Below are positions 7,920 through 15,263 of a DNA stretch of 32,314 bases, piece after piece (position 1 is the stretch's first letter; each line of letters opens with the position of its first letter). The position numbers were made by a program, and so were the translations under genes. The notes below the pieces were generated by a model. It searched no databases. It had not been told where the DNA came from and worked only from the letters and a program-made list of their open reading frames with translations. The stretch lies in contig CAIRTM010000052.1 of the NCBI GenBank assembly GCA_903881505.1, forward strand, positions 1-32,314. Reading direction: 5' to 3'. The stretch is from an uncultured delta proteobacterium. GTDB lineage: Bacteria > Desulfobacterota > WTBG01 > CAIYCZ01 > CAIRTM01.

Positions 7920-8756
7920 ATGGGCTCTCTTTATTTTATCCTGCTCGTTCTGGGCATCGTTCAGGGCATAGCCGAATTTCTTCCCATATCGTCATCAGGG
8001 CACCTGGTTATTCTGGAAAACATTCCTTTTATTAAAGCATCGCTTGAAAACCTTGGCGAGGGAAGCCTTCTGTTCATCAACGTGGCACTGCATGTGGCGA
8101 CCCTTGCAGGCGTTGTCATGTTCCTTTGGAAGGACATAGTCGCCCTAATAAAGGGCGTTATCGCCAGTGTTCTGGAAAAGAACCCTTCCCGCTCTGCCAT
8201 GAAGACAGCCCTGTACATCATCGCGGCCTCGCTGCCGGCGGGCATTATCGGCGTGCTCTTTAACGACTTCTTCGAGGCGGTCTTTTCAACGTCACTGTAC
8301 GCGTTCATCTGCCTGATACTGAACGGCTTCATCCTGATAGCGACAAAAAAAATCTCCATCCGAAACCGGGAGATAGACGAGCTGGGGCTGTCCGGATCGT
8401 TGCTCGTTGGTTTTTTCCAGGCCTTTGCCATCCTGCCCGGAATATCCCGCTCGGGCATGACCATTACGGGCGGGCTGTTGGCCGGCATGGAGCCGCTGCA
8501 GGCCGCGCGGTTTTCCTTCCTTATGGCCATACCGGTCATCGCCGGCGCGGGACTCATGGAGGGCATCAAGGCGGCCCAGGGTACTTTTCCCGCAGAGATG
8601 TACCTTCCCCTGGCCATTGCCATGGCCGTCACCATAGCCGTATCTCTCGCCTCGCTGAAGGTTCTTTTCTATCTGGTAAAACGGGTGCGACTCGATCTGT
8701 TCGGCTATTACACCATCGCCCTGGGTGTTGCAGGACTTATCATGTACTGCCTGTAG
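7920..8756 (+). CDS. uppP: Undecaprenyl-diphosphate phosphatase
   Basis: A 278-residue integral membrane enzyme of the BacA/UppP family. It removes a phosphate from undecaprenyl diphosphate to recycle the lipid carrier for peptidoglycan and other surface glycans, and it confers bacitracin tolerance. Both family motifs are complete: the glutamate-rich first motif (QGIAEFLPISSSGHL, residues 15-29) and PGISRSGMT (residues 173-181) with the catalytic Ser/Arg residues. Length and eight or so membrane helices are typical. The ATG start fits the family's usual N-terminus. It is transcribed alone from the strong promoter at 7806. Confidence 0.97.
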   Translation: MGSLYFILLVLGIVQGIAEFLPISSSGHLVILENIPFIKASLENLGEGSLLFINVALHVATLAGVVMFLWKDIVALIKGVIASVLEKNPSRSAMKTALYIIAASLPAGIIGVLFNDFFEAVFSTSLYAFICLILNGFILIATKKISIRNREIDELGLSGSLLVGFFQAFAILPGISRSGMTITGGLLAGMEPLQAARFSFLMAIPVIAGAGLMEGIKAAQGTFPAEMYLPLAIAMAVTIAVSLASLKVLFYLVKRVRLDLFGYYTIALGVAGLIMYCL

Positions 8757-8908
8757 GCGGGCAGTCAGCTGCCGGGCGGGAGCTGCTGAACCGCACACCG
8801 CACCCGGCCCGAGTTCACCAGACATCCGTGTCCGGGCAGACATGCGGCATGCCCCGCAGAGGCACATGATCAGTACACCGAAACGGCCTGATTCTGTGCA
8901 ACCGCCCC

Positions 8909-9235
8909 TCAATCACCGTATACTATCAGGGTCTGGCGCCGGTAGGTGCCCCTGAGAATGCTGAGGGTCTTGATATCGCTATAGTGCACATGGGTTATGC
9001 CGGCTTCCCGGGCAGCGCGCATGATAATCTCCGAATTCCACTCACCGGAGATGCTCAGCCTGCTGAGCGGCTCCTTGATCCGGTGTGTGTTCGCGGCTAC
9101 CGATCGTGTGCCGACCGGCGTGGCGCTGAAGTTCCGGGAATAGGGCTCGGTTGTGCTGGTATAAAGAATACCGCGTTCGGAGCAGCCCAGAACCACTACG
9201 GCGGCAAGGCACACAAGCGCGGGCTTAATCACCAT
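8909..9235 (-). CDS. TRL-family lipoprotein, second of a pair
   Basis: A 108-residue predicted lipoprotein. The signal peptide MVIKPALVCLAAVVVLGC ends in a lipobox-like VLGC, which would put the lipid on Cys18. The mature part resembles the neighbouring TRL-like protein: it begins YTSTTEPYSRNF..TPVGTRSV and ends in the same VYGD. Its middle is more diverged (REAGITHVHYSDIKTLSIL replaces NGGISVIRHADQEFMVL). ATG 9235 overlaps the last 11 bases of the upstream paralogue, implying translational coupling. The TRL family (PF13146) has no established function. The two genes look like an old tandem duplication. Confidence 0.75.
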   Translation of the reverse strand: MVIKPALVCLAAVVVLGCSERGILYTSTTEPYSRNFSATPVGTRSVAANTHRIKEPLSRLSISGEWNSEIIMRAAREAGITHVHYSDIKTLSILRGTYRRQTLIVYGD

Positions 9236-9500
9236 ACACCACCGTGGTATAGCGCGCATACAGCCCGAACAGCAGCACCATGAACTCCTGGTCTGCATGC
9301 CTGATAACGCTGATGCCGCCATTGTCTGCGGCAGCCCTTGTTCCGGCATCGCCCCAGGCAACAAGCCACAGGATCGAATGGTTCGTTGAGCGGCCTTCCT
9401 TGGTGCCCAGCTCGGTTGTGTTAAAGTCCCTGTCAAGGGGGCGCTGGACTTTTGAATACAGGCAGCCGCTGGCAAGCAGCGCTACCAGGCACATCAGCAC
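9225..9500 (-). CDS. TRL-family lipoprotein
   Basis: A 91-residue protein that matches the TRL-like family along its length. After a short signal sequence (MLMCLVALLASGC, acylation probably at Cys13) come YSKVQRPLDRDFNTTELGTKEGRSTNHSI, LVAWGDAGTRAAADNGGI and a final YTTVVYGD. The start is GTG 9500 (ATG 9494 is possible); AAAGAG lies close upstream. The signal peptide lacks the usual basic n-region unless translation starts further upstream, where no standard start codon exists in frame. It lies behind the pseudopilin gene on the same strand and overlaps the next TRL gene. Surface or periplasmic location is expected, with function unknown. Confidence 0.8.
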   Translation of the reverse strand: MLMCLVALLASGCLYSKVQRPLDRDFNTTELGTKEGRSTNHSILWLVAWGDAGTRAAADNGGISVIRHADQEFMVLLFGLYARYTTVVYGD

Positions 9501-9627
9501 CGCGCTCTTTCGTATCGTGGCATCTCCGTCGGCAGATAGTTACCGCAGATGGCCTGCGGACTGCCGGAAGTACAGGCAATGCCGCACCCACCGTCAAGGC
9601 AGTCAGCCCCGGCCTCGAGTGTGCGCG

Positions 9628-10149
9628 CTAGCGCCACTTCCTGCCGGTCCAGGTGCGCATGCGGATCCGGCCCGACGTGCTGACCACGATGGCGCAGCAA
9701 TCCCCGCGCCGATTGGCGAAATAGACCGTGCCGGCATTGCTGAGTCCGCGCTGGTTGAACGTTACGCTGCGGGGTTTGCCCTGAAAGGTAATGGGCGATG
9801 AGGGCAGCCTTCCTGATCCGGCTGATGCGCTTGTGGTCGCGCGGCCGAATCCGTAACACACCCCGCCGCCATAATGGCTTGTGAGCGTGCCCCGGTACGG
9901 TACTGTCCGGCTGCCGATGCTGTAGGTATTGCCGTCCTGGTCAAACACGACCCGCACGCTGCCGAACGAGCGTATCGCATCCATGCGCGCCCGGCGCAGG
10001 TTGCCGGCAAATTCGCTCGCGGCCGATCGCAGCTGATAGCGCGGCATGATCGCACGAGCGTTAAACGCAGCCACGCCTGCAAGCATGCCGATAAGGGCGA
10101 CCACCATCATCAGTTCCACAAGCGTGAAACCTCTGCAGTTACGACCCAT
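9628..10149 (-). CDS. GspH/FimT-type pseudopilin
   Basis: A 173-residue prepilin-like protein. The class III signal RNCRG|FTLVELMMVVALIGML has the prepilin-peptidase site after Gly7 with Glu at +5, followed by the hydrophobic N-terminal helix. The remainder fits the GspH/FimT domain, with conserved NLRRARMDAI, a VTFNQRGLSNAGTVYFANRRGD segment and a C-terminal disulfide-type CC pair. It would be a minor pseudopilin of a type II secretion or type IV pilus machine in the inner membrane. No other component lies next to it, apart from the GspC-like gene about 3 kb away. GGAGG lies 5 bases before ATG 10149. The two TRL lipoprotein genes follow on the same strand. Confidence 0.9.
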   Translation of the reverse strand: MGRNCRGFTLVELMMVVALIGMLAGVAAFNARAIMPRYQLRSAASEFAGNLRRARMDAIRSFGSVRVVFDQDGNTYSIGSRTVPYRGTLTSHYGGGVCYGFGRATTSASAGSGRLPSSPITFQGKPRSVTFNQRGLSNAGTVYFANRRGDCCAIVVSTSGRIRMRTWTGRKWR

Positions 10150-10179
10150 GGGCCCCTCCGTTTTTAATCAGCTATAAAG

Positions 10180-10200
10180 CCCCTCCTTGCCAAGGAGGGG
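10180..10200. repeat. Left GC-rich inverted repeat of the DUF559 cassette
   Basis: CCCCTCCTTG and CAAGGAGGGG form a perfect 10-bp stem around one base, immediately followed by TTGGGGAGGTC. It lies just downstream of the DUF559 gene. A related structure in the opposite orientation lies upstream at 10590-10620. There is no good T-run. Confidence 0.65.
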
Positions 10201-10209
10201 TTGGGGAGG

Positions 10210-10584
10210 TCATTGGCTACACGCAGTATCCGGCACATGATTCATAATTGCAGCCACAACCCCTTCCAAAGACTCTACGATTTCAATGTTCGCAAACCGC
10301 AAAACACGGATGCCATGCCGTTCAATATTTTTTTGCCGCTGAGCATCTCGTGCAATGGCTTTTGGCTCTCGATGCGAATCTCCGTCAATTTCAACAGCCA
10401 GCTTTAATTGAGGGCAATAAAAATCAACAATATAATTTTCAATGCTTGCCTGCCTGCGGAACTTATATCCCTTCATCTTCCTGCCGCGCAAGTAAAGCCA
10501 TAACCGGTGCTCCGGTTCCGGCATGTTGTTCCGCAGTGATTTCCGCTTTGCTTTCATACAGGCTTTATTAAATAGCTCACCCAT
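10210..10584 (-). CDS. DUF559 (Vsr-like) endonuclease-domain protein
   Basis: A 124-residue single-domain protein of the DUF559 family in the PD-(D/E)XK nuclease fold. Recognisable family blocks run in order: MPEPEHRLWLYLRGR (21-35), YKFRRQASIENYIVDFYCP (40-58), LAVEIDGDSH (62-71) with the E-x-D-G catalytic core, the basic DAQRQKNIERHGIRVLRF block and a C-terminal LEGVVAAI helix. All expected catalytic acids are present, so it appears intact. The ribosome site (GGAGG) is inside the right-hand inverted repeat. Family members occur as solitary genes or fused to larger proteins. The biological role is not established; DNA cleavage is inferred from the fold. Confidence 0.9.
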   Translation of the reverse strand: MGELFNKACMKAKRKSLRNNMPEPEHRLWLYLRGRKMKGYKFRRQASIENYIVDFYCPQLKLAVEIDGDSHREPKAIARDAQRQKNIERHGIRVLRFANIEIVESLEGVVAAIMNHVPDTACSQ

Positions 10585-10589
10585 ACGGC

Positions 10590-10626
10590 CCCCTCCCGAC
10601 CTCCCCCTGGCAGGGGAGGCTTTTTT
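10590..10626. repeat. Right GC-rich inverted repeat of the DUF559 cassette
   Basis: CCTCCCC (10600-10606) and GGGGAGG (10613-10619) pair around CTGGCA, followed by CTTTTTT on the plus strand. Read on the minus strand it gives hairpin, GGAGGTCGGGAGG, then the DUF559 start. This mirrors the left repeat (hairpin, TTGGGGAGGTC). Confidence 0.6.
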
Positions 10627-10733
10627 AATACCGATTTCGGGCAGTTGCTGTTAAACCACGATGAATAAATGGCTGCCATAGTCCTCCTGCAGTGATAGAC
10701 GCAAAACCGCGGAGTTTATTTCAGCTGCAGGCA

Positions 10734-10763
10734 TAAAAAAAGCCCGGAGAAAAACTCCGGGCT
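10734..10763 (-). terminator. Rho-independent terminator after etfA
   Basis: A 9-bp stem AGCCCGGAG/CTCCGGGCT (10741-10749/10755-10763) with loop AAAAA is followed on the minus strand by a run of Ts (10735-10741). It lies 30 bases past the etfA stop. Confidence 0.92.
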
Positions 10764-10792
10764 TGCAGGAAGCTGGTGAACTGCCGCGTTTA

Positions 10793-11782
10793 TCAGTCGG
10801 CTTTGAGCTTTCTGACTTCCTCGGTCAGCGGCGGGACAACCTTGAACAGGTCATCAACCACGGCGTAGTCGCACTTGGACAGAATGGGGGCTTCCGCATC
10901 CTTGTTGATCGCAACGATGACCTTGGAGGTGCCCATGCCGGCATAATGCTGGATTGCGCCGGAGATACCGCAGGCGATGTAGAGGTTCGCGGATACGACC
11001 TTGCCGGTCTGGCCGACCTGGTCGGAAACCGGACGCCAGCCCGCGTCAACCGCTGCGCGTGAAGCGCCCACCGTTGCGCCCAAAACCTTGGCCAGGTCTT
11101 CCAGAATACCGTAGCCGCTTGCATCCTTCATGCCGCGACCGCCGGAGACGATGATCTCGGCCTCGGTGAGGTCGACCTTGCCCGCATCGCCTTTAACGAC
11201 TTCAAGCACTTTCACACGGATATCGGAGGCGGAAACCTCGGCAGCCACCCTGACGATCTCGGCGGTCTTCGAAGCGTTCGGCGCGGCGGCGATCAGAACG
11301 TTGGGACGGATCGTCGCGATTGCCACGGCAGTGTTCTGAAATTTCACATCAGCGATCATTTTGCCGGAATACATGTAGCGCTTAACCGTAAAGGCATCGC
11401 CGTCAAGGCCGATGGCGGTGCAGTCAGCGGCCATGCCGGCATTGATGCGCGCGGCAACTTTCGGCATCAGGTCCTTGCCGGCCACGGTCGCGCCGGCCAG
11501 CACGATCGAGGGCTGCTCTTTTGTAATCAGGTCTGCCAGGGCCTTGGCATAGCCGTCGGCAGTGTAATTTTCGAGCAGGTCGTTTTCAACCACATAGACC
11601 TTGTCTGCGCCGTAGGGTGCGAACCTGTCGGCCAGAGCGGCAACGCCCTTGCCGATGATAACCGCGCACAGCGGCTCTGACTTGGCATCGGCGATTTTGC
11701 GGGCTTCACTCAGTATTTCAAAGGCAACCTTGCGGATGGTCCCCTGATCCTGTTCTGCTACAACAAAAATTCCTTTACTCAT
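10793..11782 (-). CDS. etfA: Electron transfer flavoprotein alpha subunit
   Basis: A 329-residue EtfA. The N-terminal alpha/beta domain (about 1-190) is followed by the FAD-binding C-terminal domain (about 205-325), with IIVSGGRGMKD, TVGASRAAVDAGW, QVGQTGKVVSANLYIACG and ISGAIQHYAGM. These hold the SRxxxDxGW and QxGxTG residues that bind FAD. With EtfB it forms a soluble heterodimer that passes electrons between flavin dehydrogenases and quinone or ferredoxin/NAD partners. AAGGAG lies about nine bases before ATG 11782; the gene follows etfB after 57 bases and is closed by a strong terminator. No N-terminal ferredoxin extension is present. Whether this Etf bifurcates cannot be decided by eye. 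Confidence 0.96.
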   Translation of the reverse strand: MSKGIFVVAEQDQGTIRKVAFEILSEARKIADAKSEPLCAVIIGKGVAALADRFAPYGADKVYVVENDLLENYTADGYAKALADLITKEQPSIVLAGATVAGKDLMPKVAARINAGMAADCTAIGLDGDAFTVKRYMYSGKMIADVKFQNTAVAIATIRPNVLIAAAPNASKTAEIVRVAAEVSASDIRVKVLEVVKGDAGKVDLTEAEIIVSGGRGMKDASGYGILEDLAKVLGATVGASRAAVDAGWRPVSDQVGQTGKVVSANLYIACGISGAIQHYAGMGTSKVIVAINKDAEAPILSKCDYAVVDDLFKVVPPLTEEVRKLKAD

Positions 11783-11839
11783 GAGAATGATCTCCTTATA
11801 TCATGAATGGTGTCGGTTCGTTTGCATGCACACCGCTGT

Positions 11840-12637
11840 TTAAATGGCCTTGGCTTCCTCGCGCAGGGCCTTGGCAAGGTTGGCGGCCTTTTCTTCCGGG
11901 GACTCGCCGCCGATGATTTTTGCGGCCGTGCGCGCCGGGGGCGCGGTGTACTTCACAACCCGGGTTCCGGAGCCGGCGGCGCCGATAGTGCCGGCGTCGA
12001 TGCCGATTTCGGCGGCCTTTACCGGCTGCAGGGGTTTTTTCTTGGCCTTCATGATACCGGGAAGCGATGCATAGCGGGGCTCATTCAGCCCCTTCTGGCA
12101 GGTCAGTACGCAGGGCAGCGGCAGCTCAAGGATTTCCTCGCCGCCCACGATCTGGCGGTTCACCTTCACGCTCTTTTTGTCGGCAGCAACTTCCAGCTTT
12201 GTCACAAGGCTGGTGTGCGGCAGGCCCAGCAGCTCCGCAAGCGCGGGGCCGACCTGGCTCTGGTCATCATCGATGGCCTGGCGGCCGCAGTAAATAATAT
12301 CATACTGCATGCCCTTGATCTGAGCCGCAAGCGCCTTGGCCGCAGCCTGGGCGTCGCTGCCGTTAAAAGCCTCATCGTCAAGATGCACAGCCTTGTCAGC
12401 GCCCATGGCCAGACCGGTGCGGATCGCCTCGACCGAGCGGGCCGGACCCATGCATACCAGGGTCACCTCGCCGCCGCCGGCTTTTTCTTTCTGGAGCAGC
12501 GCTTCTTCAATCCCGAACTCATCGTACGGGCTGATAATAAACTTTACGCCGTCCAGCTTGACATCGGAACCGTCCGGGGTCGCAAGAATCTGTGCTTCTG
12601 TGTCAGGAACCTGCTTTAAACATATAATACTGTTCAT
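11840..12637 (-). CDS. etfB: Electron transfer flavoprotein beta subunit
   Basis: A 265-residue EtfB starting MNSIICLKQVPDTEAQI, with IISPYDEFGIEEALLQKE, the MGADKAVHLDDEAF loop, IIYCGRQAIDDDQSQVGPALAELLGLP and LPCVLTCQKGLNEPRYASL. All are diagnostic for the subunit and include the nucleotide-binding (AMP or FAD) loop. GGGAGG lies six bases upstream of ATG 12637. It is the first gene of an etfB-etfA pair. About 770 bases without genes lie upstream, so it should have its own promoter. The pair lies just downstream of GlcD/CCG-type genes, which are frequent Etf partners in anaerobes. Confidence 0.96.
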   Translation of the reverse strand: MNSIICLKQVPDTEAQILATPDGSDVKLDGVKFIISPYDEFGIEEALLQKEKAGGGEVTLVCMGPARSVEAIRTGLAMGADKAVHLDDEAFNGSDAQAAAKALAAQIKGMQYDIIYCGRQAIDDDQSQVGPALAELLGLPHTSLVTKLEVAADKKSVKVNRQIVGGEEILELPLPCVLTCQKGLNEPRYASLPGIMKAKKKPLQPVKAAEIGIDAGTIGAAGSGTRVVKYTAPPARTAAKIIGGESPEEKAANLAKALREEAKAI

Positions 12638-13404
12638 GTGTCCTCCCTTGCATCTGCTGCGCTATGTGTTTAATACCTGCATCTTCTGCCGAAACTGCCG
12701 TATCTATTGCAAGAGCTGCGGCACGCCATGCCTGCCGGCAGCGATCATTCAACGCTCATACTCACGGCTCGCGCCGAACCGGGAGCGTCACTTTTTCCCG
12801 TTCACCTGCATGTCCCCGAGACCCGCCGGCGGCTGTCGTGCAGCGCAGCGCCGTTCATCACGCAGCCAGGGGGGGGGAAGGCAACCGGTTCCGTTTACAA
12901 TAAGGGTAATAATGCGGGGTTGTTGGGGCTTTGCTTTTTGGGGTACCCGGAACCGGTTGCCGGATCGTTGCCAGGTTATGATGCGTATCTTCACCGCACG
13001 GACTGCCGGTGAGGTATATACCTGTACAATGCAACACTCGTGCCATTAAAACAAAAAGCCCAACCACCCTTAATATATTGTAAAAACTTTGTTTTTAAAC
13101 AACGTTCCCGTGCTGGCCCGCGGATGCCATATGACTTTTTGGCAAAAACAAATACCCCGGACGGACAATGCTTTACTTATGTCAAATCAGGCGGCCTTTG
13201 CCGATTCCGCGATTCAAGACTTGAAAGAATACACTCTTTTCCAAAAAATACAAGCCCCTCTTTTTAACCCGTCACCAGCCCGGGGCTTCGCGCAGGGACC
13301 CGCCCCGGCACCGCAATTCCTGCGGCGCTTCTTTGAAGCACATGGTTTTTGAGGAAGGCCTGACAGCGCAGTTCCTGCCGCCCGCAGCACACCGATATGC
13401 GGCG
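12638..13404. other. Gene-free 767-base region upstream of etfB
   Basis: No supported gene is seen on either strand. The stretch 13030-13270 is notably A+T-rich compared with the flanks and may contain the etfB promoter (a minus-strand TACAAT occurs near 13080). It also holds a run of nine Gs (12869-12877) and a widely spaced perfect inverted repeat (12880-12961). Confidence 0.5.
12880..12961. repeat. 14-bp inverted repeat flanking 54 bases
   Basis: GGCAACCGGTTCCG (12880-12893) and CGGAACCGGTTGCC (12948-12961) are exact reverse complements. Each arm itself contains the palindrome AACCGGTT. A nine-G tract sits immediately to the left. It could be a binding site pair, a degenerate MITE-like element or a long hairpin in the etfB leader. 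Confidence 0.6.
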
Positions 13405-14268
13405 CTACTGCTGCCGCATTTTTTCAAATTCCTCCCGCAGGCGCATGAGATCTTCCCGGCCTGATTCCTCAATCGACGGCATCATCGGCTCAAGTTTTTC
13501 CCAGTCGCTCTCGGCCTGCTGCATGGCAGCATCATTGGGATTTTCCCGCAGAACCTGCATATTGCGCTGGAAACGCTGGCGCATGAAATCAGCCGACTGC
13601 GCCGGATTCGGCGCGCCCTCGGGGGCGGGTTGCGGGCTGGGTGAAGGACGCCGACCTGCGGCGGCGGCCGGCGGCGGCGCGGGCTGCGGCTTATCCTCGG
13701 CGATTTCGGTTTTTACTGCGCTGCGCTCCGTTTCGCTCTGGTTCATGAAAATCTCATAGCGCGCCTTGGTACTGGGGTCCTGCAGCAGCACGCTGGCGGG
13801 CCTGATCTCAATCAGACGATACCCGCTGATAAAATCTCCGACGGCATACGGGCGTTTGTCCTCCTGCTTTTGATCGCCGCCCTGTTCTGCCTTGGGCGGC
13901 CGCCCGCGCGGAGCGTTTTTAGCTGCGGACGGCTTGGCTACGCGCATAACAGCATACGAGTTCGCATCCCTGACGACCGTTCCAAACAGGTTAACCTGAT
14001 CGATATTTTTCCCGTCCGCAGCGCCGCCCGGGGAAGAGTCCCCTTTTGACTGGGGCTTTTCCATTTCCCACTTCTGGCGCTGGTCATGAAAAAGATTTTT
14101 TTCAATGATAATATCATACTCATCCGCGCATGCAGGAACTGCGTGCACGGCCGGGATGCAAGAGATCAGGGCGAGCAGAACGGCATATACATATGCGGCT
14201 CCGCCGGAATGGGTCAGCAATCTGCCGGCCGGCACTACGCCTTTCATGGGGGAAGTCTGCGCTTTCAT
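13405..14268 (-). CDS. GspC-like (type II secretion HR-domain) protein
   Basis: From ATG 14268 the protein has 287 residues. A membrane anchor lies at about 25-46 (YVYAVLLALISCIPAVHAV). The following region resembles the periplasmic homology region of GspC: DIIIEKNLFHDQR, then VNLFGTVVRDANSYAVM, YAVGDFISGYRLIEIRPASVLLQD. That domain normally binds the secretin GspD. A proline/alanine-rich linker (about 197-222) and a charged C-terminal helix rich in Glu, Arg and Met finish the protein in place of a PDZ domain. AAAGAG lies seven bases before the chosen start; an open frame to 14418 upstream has low-complexity shadow sequence. No other secretion gene is adjacent. Family confidence is moderate. 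Confidence 0.65.
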   Translation of the reverse strand: MKAQTSPMKGVVPAGRLLTHSGGAAYVYAVLLALISCIPAVHAVPACADEYDIIIEKNLFHDQRQKWEMEKPQSKGDSSPGGAADGKNIDQVNLFGTVVRDANSYAVMRVAKPSAAKNAPRGRPPKAEQGGDQKQEDKRPYAVGDFISGYRLIEIRPASVLLQDPSTKARYEIFMNQSETERSAVKTEIAEDKPQPAPPPAAAAGRRPSPSPQPAPEGAPNPAQSADFMRQRFQRNMQVLRENPNDAAMQQAESDWEKLEPMMPSIEESGREDLMRLREEFEKMRQQ

Positions 14269-14453
14269 AAGCCGATTCTCTTTATGCGCCCGCCGCTGCG
14301 GTCGAACCATGCGGGAACATGCAGCAGGCACCGGTGCCTGGAAAACATGATCCCATCGCCGTCGGCCCGTCCCCGGCCGGCAGCACCCTGCAGTCAGTCC
14401 GGCTATGCACTGTAGCATACTACCATATTTTAAAAACGCAAAAAAAGTGTTAA

Positions 14454-14849
14454 TTAAAAATCCGAAATCGCGCTCCGGTGATAGTCATCCAGCTTCTGGA
14501 GAGCTTCGCGCGAGGAAAGGCCCTGTTTCAAATACGCTGCCACGGTTGCGGCAAAAATCGCCTTGAGCATGATAATATTATCAAGGTTCGACGAGCGTAT
14601 AAGCTCAAGGTATTCGACATCTGACGATATCCCTTTTGTGCGAAGATGCTCGACCAGCTCACCCGGTTCCCGGTCGGTTGCCGCGCAGTAGCAGACATCG
14701 TAGGCGACCCTGAACATGCGGTCCATGTCCGGAGCGCCGAATTCCGGAAAGTTGGCCTTGATCTCCTCGTAATAATCTTTTCTGAACTCCTCCAGGCTGT
14801 AGACGACCTCGCCTGAGGCCACCTGGTCGGGGCTGAATTCCCACTGCAT
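14454..14849 (-). CDS. Unknown 131-residue soluble protein, last gene of the redox operon
   Basis: ATG 14849 is preceded by AGGAG at good spacing. The protein is acidic and helical and has no signal peptide, membrane helix or CxxC motif; two cysteines occur (CYCAA near residue 53). Readable blocks are MQWEFSPDQVASGEVVYSLE, MFRVAYDVCYCAATDREP and LIRSSNLDNIIMLKAIFAATVAAYL. I do not recognise a family. It follows the PCP_red-like gene after 101 bases on the same strand and so is probably the distal gene of the eight-gene operon. An A+T-rich stretch follows the stop. It may be an accessory or assembly factor, but this is a guess from position. Confidence 0.75.
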   Translation of the reverse strand: MQWEFSPDQVASGEVVYSLEEFRKDYYEEIKANFPEFGAPDMDRMFRVAYDVCYCAATDREPGELVEHLRTKGISSDVEYLELIRSSNLDNIIMLKAIFAATVAAYLKQGLSSREALQKLDDYHRSAISDF

Positions 14850-14950
14850 GGTTATTCTCCTCTCCTGTGCATGTCCGCTGCAGCCGAATAAAAAAGCGGG
14901 CGCATATGCAATGCACCCGCCCGAAAGCGCAGACACCGCGTAGTGCGGCG

Positions 14951-15193
14951 TTATGCCTTGTTGGTCATCAGCGGCTCGATATGCTTGAGAGCCATGCCGA
15001 CGAACGGCTTCGGAGTCACTTCCTTGGTGCACTCGATAACAGCATTCTCGGTTACCGTTCCGCCATCGCCGACCTTGGCCACGATTGCCTCGGTCAATTT
15101 TTTCTGGGTCATGGCGCGAAACGGCTTCGGCGAGGATTCTATCAGTTTGTCGTACATCTGCTTGCTGTTGCCTTCCCACTGTAACTCTGCCAT
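14951..15193 (-). CDS. Small PCP_red-like domain protein
   Basis: From ATG 15193 (GAGGAG seven bases upstream) the protein has 80 residues. The pattern W-E..., SPKPFRAMTQKKLTEAIVAK and VTENAVIECTKEV resembles the short helical PCP_red domain (PF08369). That domain is found at the end of light-independent protochlorophyllide reductase subunit B and as a stand-alone protein in anaerobes. The stand-alone forms have no established function and there is no sign of photosynthesis here. It sits between the second CCG protein and the unknown 131-residue protein in the operon. The family match is by pattern only; the alternative is an unknown small protein. Confidence 0.7.
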   Translation of the reverse strand: MAELQWEGNSKQMYDKLIESSPKPFRAMTQKKLTEAIVAKVGDGGTVTENAVIECTKEVTPKPFVGMALKHIEPLMTNKA

Positions 15194-15263
15194 GGTGCTC
15201 TCCTCTCTCAAAGGTTTACGCTGTTAGTGTTCTCATTGACAAAGTAACGCACGTGCCATGCTC

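Noticed and set aside
9236-9475. 80-residue extension of the downstream TRL lipoprotein
   Set aside because: It would overlap the other TRL gene completely in another frame and would bury the lipoprotein signal peptide inside the protein.
12664-12740. Plus-strand stretch reading CIFCRNCRIYCKSCGTPC, like a zinc ribbon
   Set aside because: It lies in a long frame that is otherwise antisense to etfB with no start or ribosome site of its own. The cysteines look like chance.
13040-13352. Two plus-strand open frames of 75 and 87 residues in the A+T-rich gap
   Set aside because: They overlap each other in different frames, have no ribosome sites and show no protein-like composition.
14269-14418. 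50-residue extension of the GspC-like protein
   Set aside because: The residues are Cys/Arg-rich without family resemblance, and a proper ribosome site precedes ATG 14268.
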